Part shown: positions 16,552 to 27,222 of the stretch, piece after piece
How positions within the stretch are numbered: the stretch's first letter is position 1
Layout: each line of letters begins with the position of its first letter
DNA from: Faecalibacterium sp. CAG:74
Lineage (GTDB): Bacteria; Bacillota; Clostridia; Christensenellales; Aristaeellaceae
Reading direction: 5' to 3'
Length of the DNA stretch: 47,628 nt
Assembly (NCBI GenBank): GCA_000437595.1
Contig: FR899842.1
Span: 1-47,628 of the forward strand
Translations under genes and position numbers: made by a program
The notes under the pieces: generated by a model
What the model saw: the letters and a program-made list of their open reading frames with translations, nothing else
The model's database searches: none
What the model was told of the DNA's origin: nothing

Positions 16552-16577
16552 AAAAATGCCATCCAGCACGGATGGCA
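16552..16577 (-). terminator. Terminator of the M50-scpA-scpB-HMA operon
   Basis: On the minus strand TGCCATCC (16570-16577) pairs with GGATGGCA (16557-16564) around a five-base loop, followed by five T (the A run at 16552-16556). Confidence 0.85.
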
Positions 16578-16583
16578 CTTGAC

Positions 16584-16793
16584 TTACCCCATTTTCACCG
16601 GCGTGAAGCCCTTCTTTGCGACTGCGTCCATCAGCACATCGTCCGCAACATCCGCGTTCAGCGTGATTTTCGCACACTTCGCCGCGAGGTCAACCTCCAC
16701 GTTTTCTACGCCCGACACGGCCTTGAGCGCCTTTTCCACCGTCATCTTGCAATGATTGCACATCATGCCGTTAATCTGCATCGTCTTTTCCAT
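16584..16793 (-). CDS. Heavy-metal-associated (CopZ-like) domain protein
   Basis: About 69 residues forming a single HMA ferredoxin-like fold. The metal site is GMMCNHCKMT; its GMxCxxC motif binds Cu(I) or another soft metal ion. Such proteins act as cytoplasmic copper chaperones or sensors. Three consecutive ATG codons (16799, 16796, 16793) follow AGGAGG. I report the last because it has eight-base spacing; the first has only two. It lies 16 bp after scpB and is probably its cotranscribed last gene. No copper ATPase is nearby. Confidence 0.88.
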   Translation of the reverse strand: MEKTMQINGMMCNHCKMTVEKALKAVSGVENVEVDLAAKCAKITLNADVADDVLMDAVAKKGFTPVKMG

Positions 16794-16809
16794 CATCATT
16801 TCCTCCTAC

Positions 16810-17430
16810 TTATGGAATCAATTCCGGCACGTCGTCGGTCATTTCCGCGTCGTCCGAATCGTCCTTGGGCTTTTCCGGCATCGGCGGCAGCTCTTTGAGC
16901 GACGAAATGCCGAAATGCGCCAGAAAATTGTCCGTCGTGCCGTAGAGAATCGGGCGACCCAGCGCTTCCTTGCGCCCGACCTCGGCAATCAGCTCCTTAT
17001 TCATCAGCGATTGCAGCGAGTAGTCGCACTTCACGCCGCGAATCTGTTCTACCTCGGCGCGCGTGACCGGCTGACGGTACGCAACGACCGCGAGCGTCTC
17101 CATGGCCGCCTGCGAAAGTGACTGCTTCTGCACGGGCTGGAGAAGCCGCACCACATCCTGCGAATACAATGCGCGCGTCGCCAGCTGCACCTGATGCCCG
17201 TAGCGTTTGAGCGAAAAGCCGCGCTGGTTGAAGTCATACTCGTCGCGCAGTTGAATCAGCGCATCCTCTACCTCGCGAATCGGCACATCCAGCGCCTTGG
17301 ACAAGTCCTCTACGCGCACTGCCTCGCCCGCGACGAAGAGAATCGCCTCGATGCGTCCGGCAAGATTGCCGCCCTCCTCCATGATATCATCGGGAAAGCG
17401 CAATTGCTCCTCGTTTTGTGTCTCGTTCAT
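16810..17430 (-). CDS. scpB: Segregation and condensation protein B
   Basis: 206 residues, a winged-helix subunit that with ScpA and SMC forms the bacterial condensin, which compacts and segregates the chromosome. Typical segments are RIEAILFVAGEAVRVEDLSK at 25-44, AMETLAVVAYRQPVTRAEVE and QIRGVKCDYSLQSL at about 120-150, and GRPILYGTTDNFLAHFGISS at about 165-185. The acidic tail (KPKDDSDDAEMTDD) is usual. The start overlaps the scpA stop by ATGA, so translation is coupled. Confidence 0.96.
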   Translation of the reverse strand: MNETQNEEQLRFPDDIMEEGGNLAGRIEAILFVAGEAVRVEDLSKALDVPIREVEDALIQLRDEYDFNQRGFSLKRYGHQVQLATRALYSQDVVRLLQPVQKQSLSQAAMETLAVVAYRQPVTRAEVEQIRGVKCDYSLQSLMNKELIAEVGRKEALGRPILYGTTDNFLAHFGISSLKELPPMPEKPKDDSDDAEMTDDVPELIP

Positions 17431-18206
17431 TCCGTTTCCTCCGTTGCGCTTTCACCGTATTCGTCAACATCCTTGCCGCGGCCGGGATAGAGGACGATTT
17501 CGCTCCATGTCCCTTCCTGCTCGACGTGGATTTCGCCCAGTTTGAGCAGCTCCAGCAGCGCCAGAAACAGCGTCACGACCTCTTCCTTCGACGGCGCAGC
17601 GCTGAACGTTTCTTCAAAGCGCAGACAACCGCGGCTGGACACGCCCTTAAGCAGCGTCAACATGCACTCCTGCACATTGTGCTCGTCGCGGTGAATGTCG
17701 CGCGGCGCGTAGTGGTTCGTCTCCGGGGATTCGTCGCTTGCGGGCTTGCGCGCCCAGATGCGCAGGAACGCTTCCGTCAAGCCTTGCAGCGTCAAGCCGA
17801 CAAGCTCCGTTTCCTGCGGCGGCAGCGGGTATTCCTCCGGCAGCTTCGTGAACAGGTTCGCCGCTGCCTGCTCGAACTGCTTCATGGCGGACGCGGTCTC
17901 GCGGAAGCGCTTGTATTCCTCCAAACGGCGGATCAGCGCTTCTTCCGGATCCTCCTCGCCCTCCTCGATGCGCGGCGGACGCGGCAGCATCGCGCGGGAT
18001 TTGATTTCCAGCAGCGTAGCCGCCATGACCAGAAAATCCGTCGCGTCGTCCATATCAAGGTCAGGCGCATTGCGTACCGAATCAATATACTGGTCGGTAA
18101 TCTGGCTGACGAAAATATCCTTGATGTCGATTTTTTCCTTGTTGATCAGGAACAGCAGTAAATCCAGCGGCCCGTCAAAATCCTTGAGCTGAAACGTCAT
18201 TGCCAT
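17427..18206 (-). CDS. scpA: Segregation and condensation protein A (kleisin)
   Basis: 259 residues. The N-terminal signature (FQLKDFDGPLDLLLFLINK) and the DIKDIFVSQITDQYIDSV segment bind SMC. The long middle part is helical (EEALIRRLEEYKRFRETAS). The C-terminal winged-helix segment (VVTLFLALLELLKLGEIHVE) closes on the second SMC head. GAGGG precedes the ATG at 18206; a second ATG at 18200 is possible. It is followed by overlapping scpB and preceded by an M50 peptidase gene 11 bp upstream, which fits a single operon. Confidence 0.96.
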   Translation of the reverse strand: MAMTFQLKDFDGPLDLLLFLINKEKIDIKDIFVSQITDQYIDSVRNAPDLDMDDATDFLVMAATLLEIKSRAMLPRPPRIEEGEEDPEEALIRRLEEYKRFRETASAMKQFEQAAANLFTKLPEEYPLPPQETELVGLTLQGLTEAFLRIWARKPASDESPETNHYAPRDIHRDEHNVQECMLTLLKGVSSRGCLRFEETFSAAPSKEEVVTLFLALLELLKLGEIHVEQEGTWSEIVLYPGRGKDVDEYGESATEETE

Positions 18207-18217
18207 GTTTTATGCCC

Positions 18218-19042
18218 TCACGACAGCCCGAAAATCGCCAAGAATCCCTTAAGGAAGAACTCATAGACGGCGAAGATTGCCTTGCTCAAGAACTGATTCA
18301 GCGCGCCGGTCATGAAGATGAGAATCAGCACAATCTGCGCAATCATGAACGCCTGCCACTTGAGCTGCAATTTGCCCTTAAACAGCAGATCGTTGACCAG
18401 ATGGTAGCCATCCAGCGGCGGGATGGGCAGAATGTTGAACAGCGCAAGCCCCAGATTCGTCTGCGCCATCATCAGCAGGAAGCGCTCGACATACCGCAGC
18501 CACGGCACAGCGAAATCCGCCAGCGCGCTTTCGGCAAATATGCCGTTGGTAATGCTCAGAATCACATTGTCCCTGCCATCCGCGAACTGGTAGAACGGGC
18601 TGAACAGGTGCGGGAGGGCACTCGACGAAACTTCCCCCAGCATCTCCGAGCCGAACATGATTTTGCCGACGACGACGCTCAGGAACATGCAAATCAGGCA
18701 CAGGCAGAGATTCGTCGCAATGCCGGCAATCGACACAAGAAAGTCGTCGCGCCGCCCGTGCCGGAAGTTGCGCGGATTGACCGGAACAGGTTTCGCCCAG
18801 CCCACGCCAATCAGGAACATGCTCAGCGTACCGATCAGGTCAAGGTGCGCCTTTGGGTTCAGGGAGAGCCGCCCCATCATTTTCGCCGTCGGGTCGCCGC
18901 AGCGGTACGCCACATAGCCGTGCGCGCATTCGTGCAGAATCAGGCTGATAAGAATGACAGCGACAGCGTATACCAGCGTCAGCAGAAATTCCAACGGACT
19001 GGTACGGAGCGCTTCCAGATAAGTGTCCAAATTGGAAAGCAT
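18218..19042 (-). CDS. Site-2-protease-family membrane metalloprotease (M50)
   Basis: 274 residues with about six hydrophobic segments. The zinc motif HECAH lies at about 37-41 within a membrane helix (LISLILHECAHGYVAY). The third ligand sits in LPIPPLDGYHL at about 195. No PDZ domain is present, as in short Rip1/YwhC-type members. These proteases cleave transmembrane substrates or act in housekeeping; the substrate is unknown. GAGGG precedes the ATG. Genes of this type are often next to scpAB in Firmicutes, as here. It is divergent from the GerQ-like gene. No clear promoter was found in the 76-bp gap. Confidence 0.92.
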   Translation of the reverse strand: MLSNLDTYLEALRTSPLEFLLTLVYAVAVILISLILHECAHGYVAYRCGDPTAKMMGRLSLNPKAHLDLIGTLSMFLIGVGWAKPVPVNPRNFRHGRRDDFLVSIAGIATNLCLCLICMFLSVVVGKIMFGSEMLGEVSSSALPHLFSPFYQFADGRDNVILSITNGIFAESALADFAVPWLRYVERFLLMMAQTNLGLALFNILPIPPLDGYHLVNDLLFKGKLQLKWQAFMIAQIVLILIFMTGALNQFLSKAIFAVYEFFLKGFLAIFGLS

Positions 19043-19118
19043 TTTTTCCCTCTTTTCATCATGAAGTACGTCCCTGACGCATAGAGTGAAGCAGCAATTT
19101 CAAGGAGGTGCTTGTTCT

Positions 19119-19622
19119 ATGAGCGAACAGGGAACGAATCAGAACCAGCAATTGCAGGTTCCGCCGGCGCAGGATTTCGACACAGCGAACTTTCAGGGGT
19201 CGATGCAGGAGGTCTTGCAGGAGAACATCGGCAACTATGTGCTGGTGGATTTTCTCATCGGCACGTCGAGCCTCGTTTCCCGGCAGGGCTTCCTGTACTA
19301 CGTCGGCACGCAGTTCATCGTCCTCTATGACAGCCTGAATCTGCGCTATGTCGTCTGCGATATCTTCTCCATCAAGTTCGTCACGTTCCTGCTGCCCGGC
19401 TATCAGCCCGGTCAGATTCAGACGGCGGCGGAATTCGAGATGCACCCCGGCACACCGAACACGCAGGTCGTTTCCGAAATGACGCAGGCAAGCGAAGGCA
19501 CGTCCGACAGCACGGCACGCGATGCCGACGCAGCCGAGTCATTCGCCGCGCGCCCCGCCATGACGCCCGCGCAGGCTGCCCTCGCCCACGCCATCCGCCG
19601 GAAGAATCCGACCGTGCGATAA
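19119..19622 (+). CDS. GerQ-like spore coat protein
   Basis: 167 residues. After a Gln/Asn-rich start, residues about 25-95 (QENIGNYVLVDFLIGTSSLV, GFLYYVGTQFIVLYD, YVVCDIFSIKFVTF) follow the GerQ pattern: a small beta domain in which a protein sheet is displayed and later cross-linked in the coat. The C-terminal third is Ala/Thr/Ser-rich, low complexity and probably disordered. AAGGAGGTG lies nine bases before the ATG at 19119; the ORF open further upstream lacks such a site. No sigma-A promoter is visible, as expected for a mother-cell-controlled gene. This is the main hint that the organism sporulates. Confidence 0.65.
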   Translation: MSEQGTNQNQQLQVPPAQDFDTANFQGSMQEVLQENIGNYVLVDFLIGTSSLVSRQGFLYYVGTQFIVLYDSLNLRYVVCDIFSIKFVTFLLPGYQPGQIQTAAEFEMHPGTPNTQVVSEMTQASEGTSDSTARDADAAESFAARPAMTPAQAALAHAIRRKNPTVR

Positions 19623-19653
19623 CAATTCTACCGCACTGCCATATTTCAATCCA

Positions 19654-19675
19654 CACTTCCCATGAGTGGGAAGTG
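19654..19675. terminator. Hairpin between convergent genes
   Basis: CACTTCCCA (19654-19662) pairs perfectly with TGGGAAGTG (19667-19675) around a four-base loop, between the GerQ-like gene and ligA. Neither side carries a strong T run, so terminator function is uncertain. Confidence 0.4.
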
Positions 19676-19705
19676 ACAATTCTCGGCAAATTGCTAAAAA
19701 ATTAA

Positions 19706-21712
19706 TTATGAAGAAACCCGGCGCAGCAGCTCCGCTTCGTCAATCACTTCGATACCCAGCGTCTGCGCCTTGGTCAGTTTGCTTCCTGCCGCCTCGCCCG
19801 CTACGACGAAGGCGGTTTTTTTGCTGACCGAAGACGCGGGTTTGCCGCCGCTGCGGGCAATCAGGTCCTCCGCTTCCTTCCGGGAGAGCGTCGGCAGCGT
19901 CCCCGTGACGACGATGCTCATGCCGGCGAACACACCGCCCTCCAGCTTCTGCTTTTCCGCCGGGGTCACACCTGCCGCCAGCAGACGGCGAATCATCTCG
20001 CGGTTCTCGTCGAAGGAGAAGAATTCCGTGATGCTCTGGGCAACAATATCCCCCACATCATCGAGGGCGACCAGCTCCGACTGTGTCGCATTGGACACCT
20101 TCTCCAACGTCCCGAAGGCGTTCGCCAAGTCACGCGCGGTCTTGCGCCCGATATTCGGGATGCCGACCGCAAAGAGAAACGCATCCAGCTCACAGTGCTT
20201 GCTCTTTTCCAGCGCGGACAGCAGATTATCCGCCTTCTTGTCCTTGAAGCCGTCCAGCGACAGCACCTGCTCACGCGTGAGGGTGTATAAATCCGCCGGA
20301 TCGCGGACGTTCATCTGGTCGTAGAGCTGCCCCGCCGTCTTTTCCGACAAGCCCTCGATGTCCATCGCATCACGGCTGGCGAAGTGACTGATACGGGCAA
20401 CCGCCTGCGGGCGGCAGGGGACGGGGTTTATATAGAAAACGTGTGGGTGCGGGCGGCAGGAGACGCGGTTCATACAGAAAATGTGTGCGCCGCGCTCAAT
20501 CAGCTTTTCACCGCAAGCCGGGCAGACCTCCGGGCGGACAATCGGTGTTTCGCCCTCTTCGCTGTCCCCCACATGCCCCATGATTTCGGGAATCACGTCA
20601 TTCGAGCGGCGAATCCACACGCGCGCGCCAATGGCAACCCGCTTGCGCTGGATATCGCCCCAGTTGTTCAGCGTCGCCTTGCGCACGGTCACGCCGTAAA
20701 AATCAACAGGTTCAACATGCGCAACGGGCGTCAGCTTGCCCGTGCGGCCCACGTCCCACGTCACGTCGCGGATGACGGTCGTCGTCTCCTCCGCCTCAAA
20801 CTTGAACGCAATCGCCCAGCGCGGGAAACGGTCGGTGTAGCCCATCATCTCGCGGATGGAAAGGTCGCTGACCTTGATGAGCACGCCGTCAATCAGGAAG
20901 TCGAGGCTGCTGCGTTCCTCCTCAATATGGTGGATACAGTCCTCAATTTCGCGAATGCTCCGGCACTGCCCCAGATACGGGCTGACCTGAAAACCGTTTG
21001 CGCGCAGGAAATCAAGCATCCCCTGCTGCGTGGTGTACGGCGGATTGTCAATCGTGCCAATCTGATAGAAGAACGCATCGAGATGGCGGGACGCGGTCAC
21101 GGCGGGGTCAAGATTGCGGAGCGCTCCGGCGGCGGCGTTTCGGGCGTTTTTCAGCGGTTCTTTCGCCGTCTTGTTGTAGGTATCCAGTGCGGACAGGCGC
21201 ATGATGCATTCGCCCTGTACCTCCAGCAGCCCCTGATACGGTATCGTCAGCGGCACGGTGCGGATGGTCTTCGCCTGCGGCAGAATCGCCTCGCCGGTGA
21301 TGCCGTTGCCGCGCGTCGCCGCCTGAATCAGCCTGCCCTCGTTGTAGGTCAGGTTCAGCGTCAAGCCGTCGAATTTGTACTCAACGCAGTATTGCAGGTC
21401 GTCCTGCCCGCTGAGCTTCTCGGTGCGGCGAATCCAATCCTCCACCGCGCCGATGGACTGTGCCTTATCCATGCTCCACAGGCGGTGGATGTGCGTATGC
21501 GGCGCAAACGCCGTCATCACTTCGCCGCCGACCCGGTGCGTCGGAGAATCCGGCAGGACGATGCCCGTCTCCTTTTCCAGCGCCGACAGTTCGTCGTAGA
21601 GCTTGTCCCACTCCATGTCGGACATAATCGGCTCGCTGCCGAAATAGTACGCCTGCGACGCCTGATTGAGCGTGTCCGTAAGCTGACGCATCCGCGCCGT
21701 CTGGTCTGTCAT
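19706..21712 (-). CDS. ligA: NAD-dependent DNA ligase with duplicated zinc-finger segment
   Basis: 668 residues; it joins DNA nicks using NAD+. The Ia and adenylation domains carry the lysine motif EYKFDG (Lys about 113). The OB fold, the Cys4 zinc finger (about 400-435), helix-hairpin-helix repeats (LDGFKDKKADNLL, VGIPNIGRKTARDLANAFGT) and a C-terminal BRCT domain (SIVVTGTLPTLSRKEAEDLI) follow. The oddity is the zinc finger: a 14-residue unit is present twice in tandem (HIFCMNRVSCRPHP, then HVFYINPVPCRPQA), adding residues before ARISHFASRDAMDIEG. The second unit has Tyr in place of one Cys, so the finger probably uses the first. GGAGG precedes the ATG. It lies three bases after pcrA's stop codon. 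Confidence 0.94.
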   Translation of the reverse strand: MTDQTARMRQLTDTLNQASQAYYFGSEPIMSDMEWDKLYDELSALEKETGIVLPDSPTHRVGGEVMTAFAPHTHIHRLWSMDKAQSIGAVEDWIRRTEKLSGQDDLQYCVEYKFDGLTLNLTYNEGRLIQAATRGNGITGEAILPQAKTIRTVPLTIPYQGLLEVQGECIMRLSALDTYNKTAKEPLKNARNAAAGALRNLDPAVTASRHLDAFFYQIGTIDNPPYTTQQGMLDFLRANGFQVSPYLGQCRSIREIEDCIHHIEEERSSLDFLIDGVLIKVSDLSIREMMGYTDRFPRWAIAFKFEAEETTTVIRDVTWDVGRTGKLTPVAHVEPVDFYGVTVRKATLNNWGDIQRKRVAIGARVWIRRSNDVIPEIMGHVGDSEEGETPIVRPEVCPACGEKLIERGAHIFCMNRVSCRPHPHVFYINPVPCRPQAVARISHFASRDAMDIEGLSEKTAGQLYDQMNVRDPADLYTLTREQVLSLDGFKDKKADNLLSALEKSKHCELDAFLFAVGIPNIGRKTARDLANAFGTLEKVSNATQSELVALDDVGDIVAQSITEFFSFDENREMIRRLLAAGVTPAEKQKLEGGVFAGMSIVVTGTLPTLSRKEAEDLIARSGGKPASSVSKKTAFVVAGEAAGSKLTKAQTLGIEVIDEAELLRRVSS
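20407..20490 (+). repeat. 42-bp tandem duplication in the ligA zinc finger
   Basis: Units 20407-20448 and 20449-20490 match at 35 of 42 positions. The period is a multiple of three, so the frame is kept and 14 residues are added to LigA. Confidence 0.85.
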
Positions 21713-21714
21713 GC

Positions 21715-24012
<2,298 letters not shown>

Positions 24013-24022
24013 TTTTGTTTCC

Positions 24023-24337
24023 TCAATCTTTCTTTTCCTTTTCCGCGGCATTTTCCATGGCATCCAGCACCGCCGTATAGCCGTTCGCGCCATAAAGCAG
24101 CGCCCGGTTGACGCGGCTGATGGTTGCGGAGGATGCACCCGTCTGACGGGCAATTTCCTGATAGGTGGCATGTTCGCGGAGCATCTTCGCCACCTCGATG
24201 CGCTGCGCCATGCTCTTGATTTCCGCAATGGTACACAAATCCTCGAAGAAGCGATACGCCTCGTCCGTTGATTCCAGCGACAACAGCGCCTTCATCAGCA
24301 AGTCCGTCTGTCCGTTCTTCACGCGGGGCTCAAACAT
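24023..24337 (-). CDS. yerC: YerC/YecD-family TrpR-related protein
   Basis: 104 residues, all helical. The helix-turn-helix TYQEIARQTGASSATISRVN sits at about 55-74, after AEIKSMAQRIEVAKMLREHA. This is the small TrpR-like family found upstream of pcrA in Firmicutes. It has no tryptophan-pocket signature that I can confirm, and no trp genes are near, so the ligand is unknown. AAGGAG lies eight bases before the ATG at 24337. It is first in the yerC-pcrA-ligA operon, with an extended -10 promoter upstream, so it may regulate that operon; this is inference. Confidence 0.9.
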   Translation of the reverse strand: MFEPRVKNGQTDLLMKALLSLESTDEAYRFFEDLCTIAEIKSMAQRIEVAKMLREHATYQEIARQTGASSATISRVNRALLYGANGYTAVLDAMENAAEKEKKD

Positions 24338-24386
24338 ATTTCGCACTCCTTCACCGCAAGGGGTCAGCCCCCCTGCGCATAGGTAC

Positions 24387-24415
24387 ATTATAGCACATTT
24401 CTGCCCAAATGAACA
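24387..24415 (-). promoter_or_regulatory. Promoter of the yerC-pcrA-ligA operon
   Basis: On the minus strand, extended -10 TGCTATAAT (TATAAT at 24387-24392), 17-bp spacer, weak -35 TGTTCA (24410-24415). Confidence 0.7.
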
Positions 24416-24459
24416 GGGCAAAAGCAGGGCAGAAAACGCGGAAAATTACGTCTTTCCAC

Positions 24460-24499
24460 GCAAAAAAGGGGGAAAGCCTGTTTCTTTCTCCCCTTTTGC
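24460..24499 (-). terminator. Terminator of the GH65 gene
   Basis: On the minus strand the arms at 24484-24499 and 24460-24476 form a long stem (GAAAG, GGGG and AAAA blocks paired) with a seven-base loop; the A run at 24462-24467 gives the U tract. Confidence 0.65.
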
Positions 24500-24509
24500 T
24501 TTGGGCAGA

Positions 24510-26774
24510 TTACCCTTCCAGTGGAACGGTCAACACATCTTCGAGTTCATACGGATGGCCGTAAATCGTCACGCTGATCGGCTCGCCGGAAATCAGTGTC
24601 AGCGTCACGCCTTTGGGCTTCACGCGCAGTTCGATGATGCGCCCGCGGTAATTGAATTTGTAGCTGTATCCATTCCAGCAATCCGGCAGAAACGGTTTGA
24701 AACGCAATCCGCCGAGCGTGCGCATTCCCGCAAAGCCCTTCGCAATCGCCAGCCACGAGCCGGACATGCTGGTGATATGCAGCCCATCCTGCGAATCCTG
24801 ATTGATGTTGTCCAAATCATAGCGCGCCGTCCGCTTGTACATCGCCACGGCGAGGTCTTTTTCACCAAGCTGCGCCGCCATAATCGAATGGATGCAGGGC
24901 GACAAGCCTGATTCGTGCAGCGTCAGCGGCGCATAGAAGTCGAAATTCCGCCGAAGCGTTTCGGTGTCGTAGACGTGGTTGAGGAAGTACAAGCCCATCA
25001 GCACATCCGGCTGCTTGATGTACCCCGAACGCAGGATGCGATCCCACGACCAGTGCATATAGATAGGGCGCTCCTCCGCCGGGATGTCGGACGCGGGGCG
25101 CAAATCCTTGTCCAGAAAGGCGTCATGCTGCGGAAAAATACCCAGACCGCGATCGTCAGGATAATACATGCGGTCGGCAATGTCCTGCATGTGCTTGAGA
25201 TCATCCGGCGTAATCTGCAAGGCTTCCAAGCGGTCGTCATCCAGCTTGGCGCATGTCTCCACAAAATACTCCAGACACCACGCTGCCATGCGGTTGGTGT
25301 ACCAGTTGTTGTTGACGTTGTTCTCGTACTCATTCGGGCCGGTCACGCCGAAAATCATGTACTTCTGCGTCCGCTGATTGAAATGCACGCGCCCAACCCA
25401 GAATTTCGCGATTTCCGCCATCACCTCGACGCCCTCGCCAAGCAGGTACGTCTCGTCCCCGGTGTACATCGTGTACTCAAAGATAGCGTGGACAATCGCG
25501 GCGTTGCGGTGGATGCCCTCGAACGCGACTTCCCACTCGTTGTGACACTCGCTGCCGTTGATGGTCGAAACGGGATAGAGTGCGCCGGGCATACCGAGGT
25601 TCGCCGCGTTGCGTTTCGCCGCTTCGAGATGGTGATAGCGGTAGAGCAGCAGCTGACGCGCCGTGTCCGCCCCTCGAATCGCCAGAAACACCGGCAGGCA
25701 GTAGGCTTCCGTATCCCAGTACGTCGATCCGCCGAAGCGCTCGCCCGTGTAGCCCTTCGGTCCAATATTCAGCCGTGCGTCGCTGCCCGTGTAGGTGCTG
25801 AGCAGCTGGAAAAGGTTGAAGTGGATGCCCTGCTGTGCGCTGTCGTCGCCCTCAATCTGCACATCCGCCATTTCCCAGCGCTCGTGCCACGCTGCCTGAT
25901 GCGCTTTGAGCGCCTTCTGCCACCCCTCGTCGCACGCCTGCTGCGCCGCCGCCATCGCCAAATCCATCAGCTGGTCTTTGTCGTGGTCACGGCTGGTGAA
26001 CACGGCGACGTACTTTTCCACCGAGACAGTCGTGCCGGAGTGAATATCGCCCGCATAGAGCGCAGCGCAGTAGCCGGCTTTGGACGCCATATCAATATAG
26101 TCGATGCCCTCAACGCGGTTCGTCATTGCCGCCGCGACGGTGAAGCGCTGTACGCCGTAGGGATTCGGCTTCGTCTGCACCAGCACGCCGCCGCGCTCAT
26201 CCCAGCCCTCGCCATCCACCATGTTCCAGAAGGACTGGTCGTAGTTCGCATCAAGATTGCGGACGTTGCCATCCAGATAGGGCGAAACCTCCATCCGGCA
26301 GTCAAACGACGGTGTCACCTGATAGCGAATCGCCAGCAGCTCCTTCGTATCCATCGACACGAAGCGCCAAGTGTCCAGCGTCAGGCTGCCCTTGTCCATG
26401 TCCACACAGGCGTGGCGGTACAGCACGGCCGTGCGCATGTCCACCTCGCGCTCATATTCCCAGACCGTCGCGCGGCTGAGGTCGAGCGGATGCTGGTCGA
26501 TGATGACATGAATGCCGATGAGGTTGATGGCGTTGATAACCTTCGCATAATACTCCGGATAGCCTTTTTTCCACCATCCGACGCGTGTCTTATCGGGATA
26601 CCACACGCCGCCCAGATACGTCCCCTGAAAGCTGTCGCCGGAATAATCTTCCTCAAAATTGCCGCGCAGACCCATATAGCCGTTCGCCAGCGACATCAGC
26701 GACTCGGCGAAGCGCTGGGTATTGGGCTGCCAGCCGCGTTCGACTACTTTCCACGGATGCACGGGAAAGCTCAT
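24510..26774 (-). CDS. Glycoside hydrolase family 65 disaccharide phosphorylase
   Basis: 754 residues, cytoplasmic. Family 65 enzymes split maltose, trehalose, kojibiose or nigerose with phosphate to give beta-glucose 1-phosphate and a sugar. An N-terminal beta-sandwich comes first (ANGYMGLRGNFEEDYSGDSF). The (alpha/alpha)6 barrel has GGSTYWDTEAYCLPVF and the catalytic acid Glu at about 482 in VTGPNEYENN. HITSMSGSWLAIAKGFAGMR is the probable phosphate-binding segment. A small beta domain ends the chain. Which disaccharide is used cannot be told by eye. I chose ATG 26774 because GGGAGGGG precedes it; the long upstream extension overlaps the promoter. No beta-phosphoglucomutase or transporter is adjacent, so it seems a stand-alone unit. 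Confidence 0.92.
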   Translation of the reverse strand: MSFPVHPWKVVERGWQPNTQRFAESLMSLANGYMGLRGNFEEDYSGDSFQGTYLGGVWYPDKTRVGWWKKGYPEYYAKVINAINLIGIHVIIDQHPLDLSRATVWEYEREVDMRTAVLYRHACVDMDKGSLTLDTWRFVSMDTKELLAIRYQVTPSFDCRMEVSPYLDGNVRNLDANYDQSFWNMVDGEGWDERGGVLVQTKPNPYGVQRFTVAAAMTNRVEGIDYIDMASKAGYCAALYAGDIHSGTTVSVEKYVAVFTSRDHDKDQLMDLAMAAAQQACDEGWQKALKAHQAAWHERWEMADVQIEGDDSAQQGIHFNLFQLLSTYTGSDARLNIGPKGYTGERFGGSTYWDTEAYCLPVFLAIRGADTARQLLLYRYHHLEAAKRNAANLGMPGALYPVSTINGSECHNEWEVAFEGIHRNAAIVHAIFEYTMYTGDETYLLGEGVEVMAEIAKFWVGRVHFNQRTQKYMIFGVTGPNEYENNVNNNWYTNRMAAWCLEYFVETCAKLDDDRLEALQITPDDLKHMQDIADRMYYPDDRGLGIFPQHDAFLDKDLRPASDIPAEERPIYMHWSWDRILRSGYIKQPDVLMGLYFLNHVYDTETLRRNFDFYAPLTLHESGLSPCIHSIMAAQLGEKDLAVAMYKRTARYDLDNINQDSQDGLHITSMSGSWLAIAKGFAGMRTLGGLRFKPFLPDCWNGYSYKFNYRGRIIELRVKPKGVTLTLISGEPISVTIYGHPYELEDVLTVPLEG

Positions 26775-26835
26775 TGTTTTTCCCCTCCCTTGTCGGCTCG
26801 AATGCATTTCCAGCCGGTGCAGAACTCTTCCTAAT

Positions 26836-26864
26836 ACAATAATGCTTTTCCGCTTTTTTGTCAA
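26836..26864 (-). promoter_or_regulatory. Promoter of the GH65 gene
   Basis: On the minus strand, perfect -35 TTGACA (26859-26864), 17-bp spacer, -10 TATTGT (26836-26841). Confidence 0.7.
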
Positions 26865-27102
26865 GGGAAACCGTGTTCTTCTGTGTTTGTCCGTTTCGCT
26901 GTATTTTCGTCCCGTTTCCTGCATTTTCAGTTTCATCCTGCACTTTTTTGCTTCATCGGCTTCGGGCTGCGAACAGCAAGATTCACACCAGCGCCCATTT
27001 TTTCCGCATTCGGGGCGTTTGCAGCTTTTTGCGAACGTTCGGCATTTTCGTTTTTTCTGTCGTTTTTGAAGGGAAAAAACAGAATCAATGCAAAAAAAGC
27101 CC
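26865..27102. other. Intergenic region between the GH65 and glnN promoters
   Basis: No credible gene. The plus strand is T-rich. Two symmetric sites stand out: the perfect palindrome CGAACGTTCG (27032-27041), and GTTTTTTC (27050-27057) inverted as GAAAAAAC (27073-27080), about 25-50 bp upstream of the glnN -35. They could be operator sites; the first resembles the half-sites of a Firmicutes LexA box but lacks its central spacer. Confidence 0.35.
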
Positions 27103-27131
27103 TTGACAAATCCTTTCCAAGCCGCTATACT
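27103..27131 (+). promoter_or_regulatory. Promoter of glnN
   Basis: Perfect -35 TTGACA (27103-27108), 17-bp spacer, -10 TATACT (27126-27131). It is followed by a long leader of about 170 bases. Confidence 0.85.
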
Positions 27132-27144
27132 TGTTGTCAACAGC

Positions 27145-27222
27145 AAGGGCGCTGTGAGATGAATTTCATTCGTTCTCGCAGTTGCCCTTTTCTTCGTAAA
27201 TGCGAAAAAAACGCGTTTTACG
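27145..27222 (+). promoter_or_regulatory. Structured 5' leader of glnN
   Basis: Two stem-loops precede glnN. In the first, AAGGGC..CTGTGAGA (27145-27159) pairs with TCTCGCAG..GCCCTT (27174-27189) and TTTTCTT follows. In the second, CGTAAA.GCG (from 27195) pairs with CGC.TTTTACG (to about 27222). The first looks like an attenuator, but it matches no riboswitch class that I recognise. Confidence 0.45.

Noticed and set aside
27032..27041. LexA (SOS) box
   Set aside because: CGAACGTTCG has the half-sites but not the four-base spacer of the Firmicutes consensus, and glnN is not a usual SOS gene.
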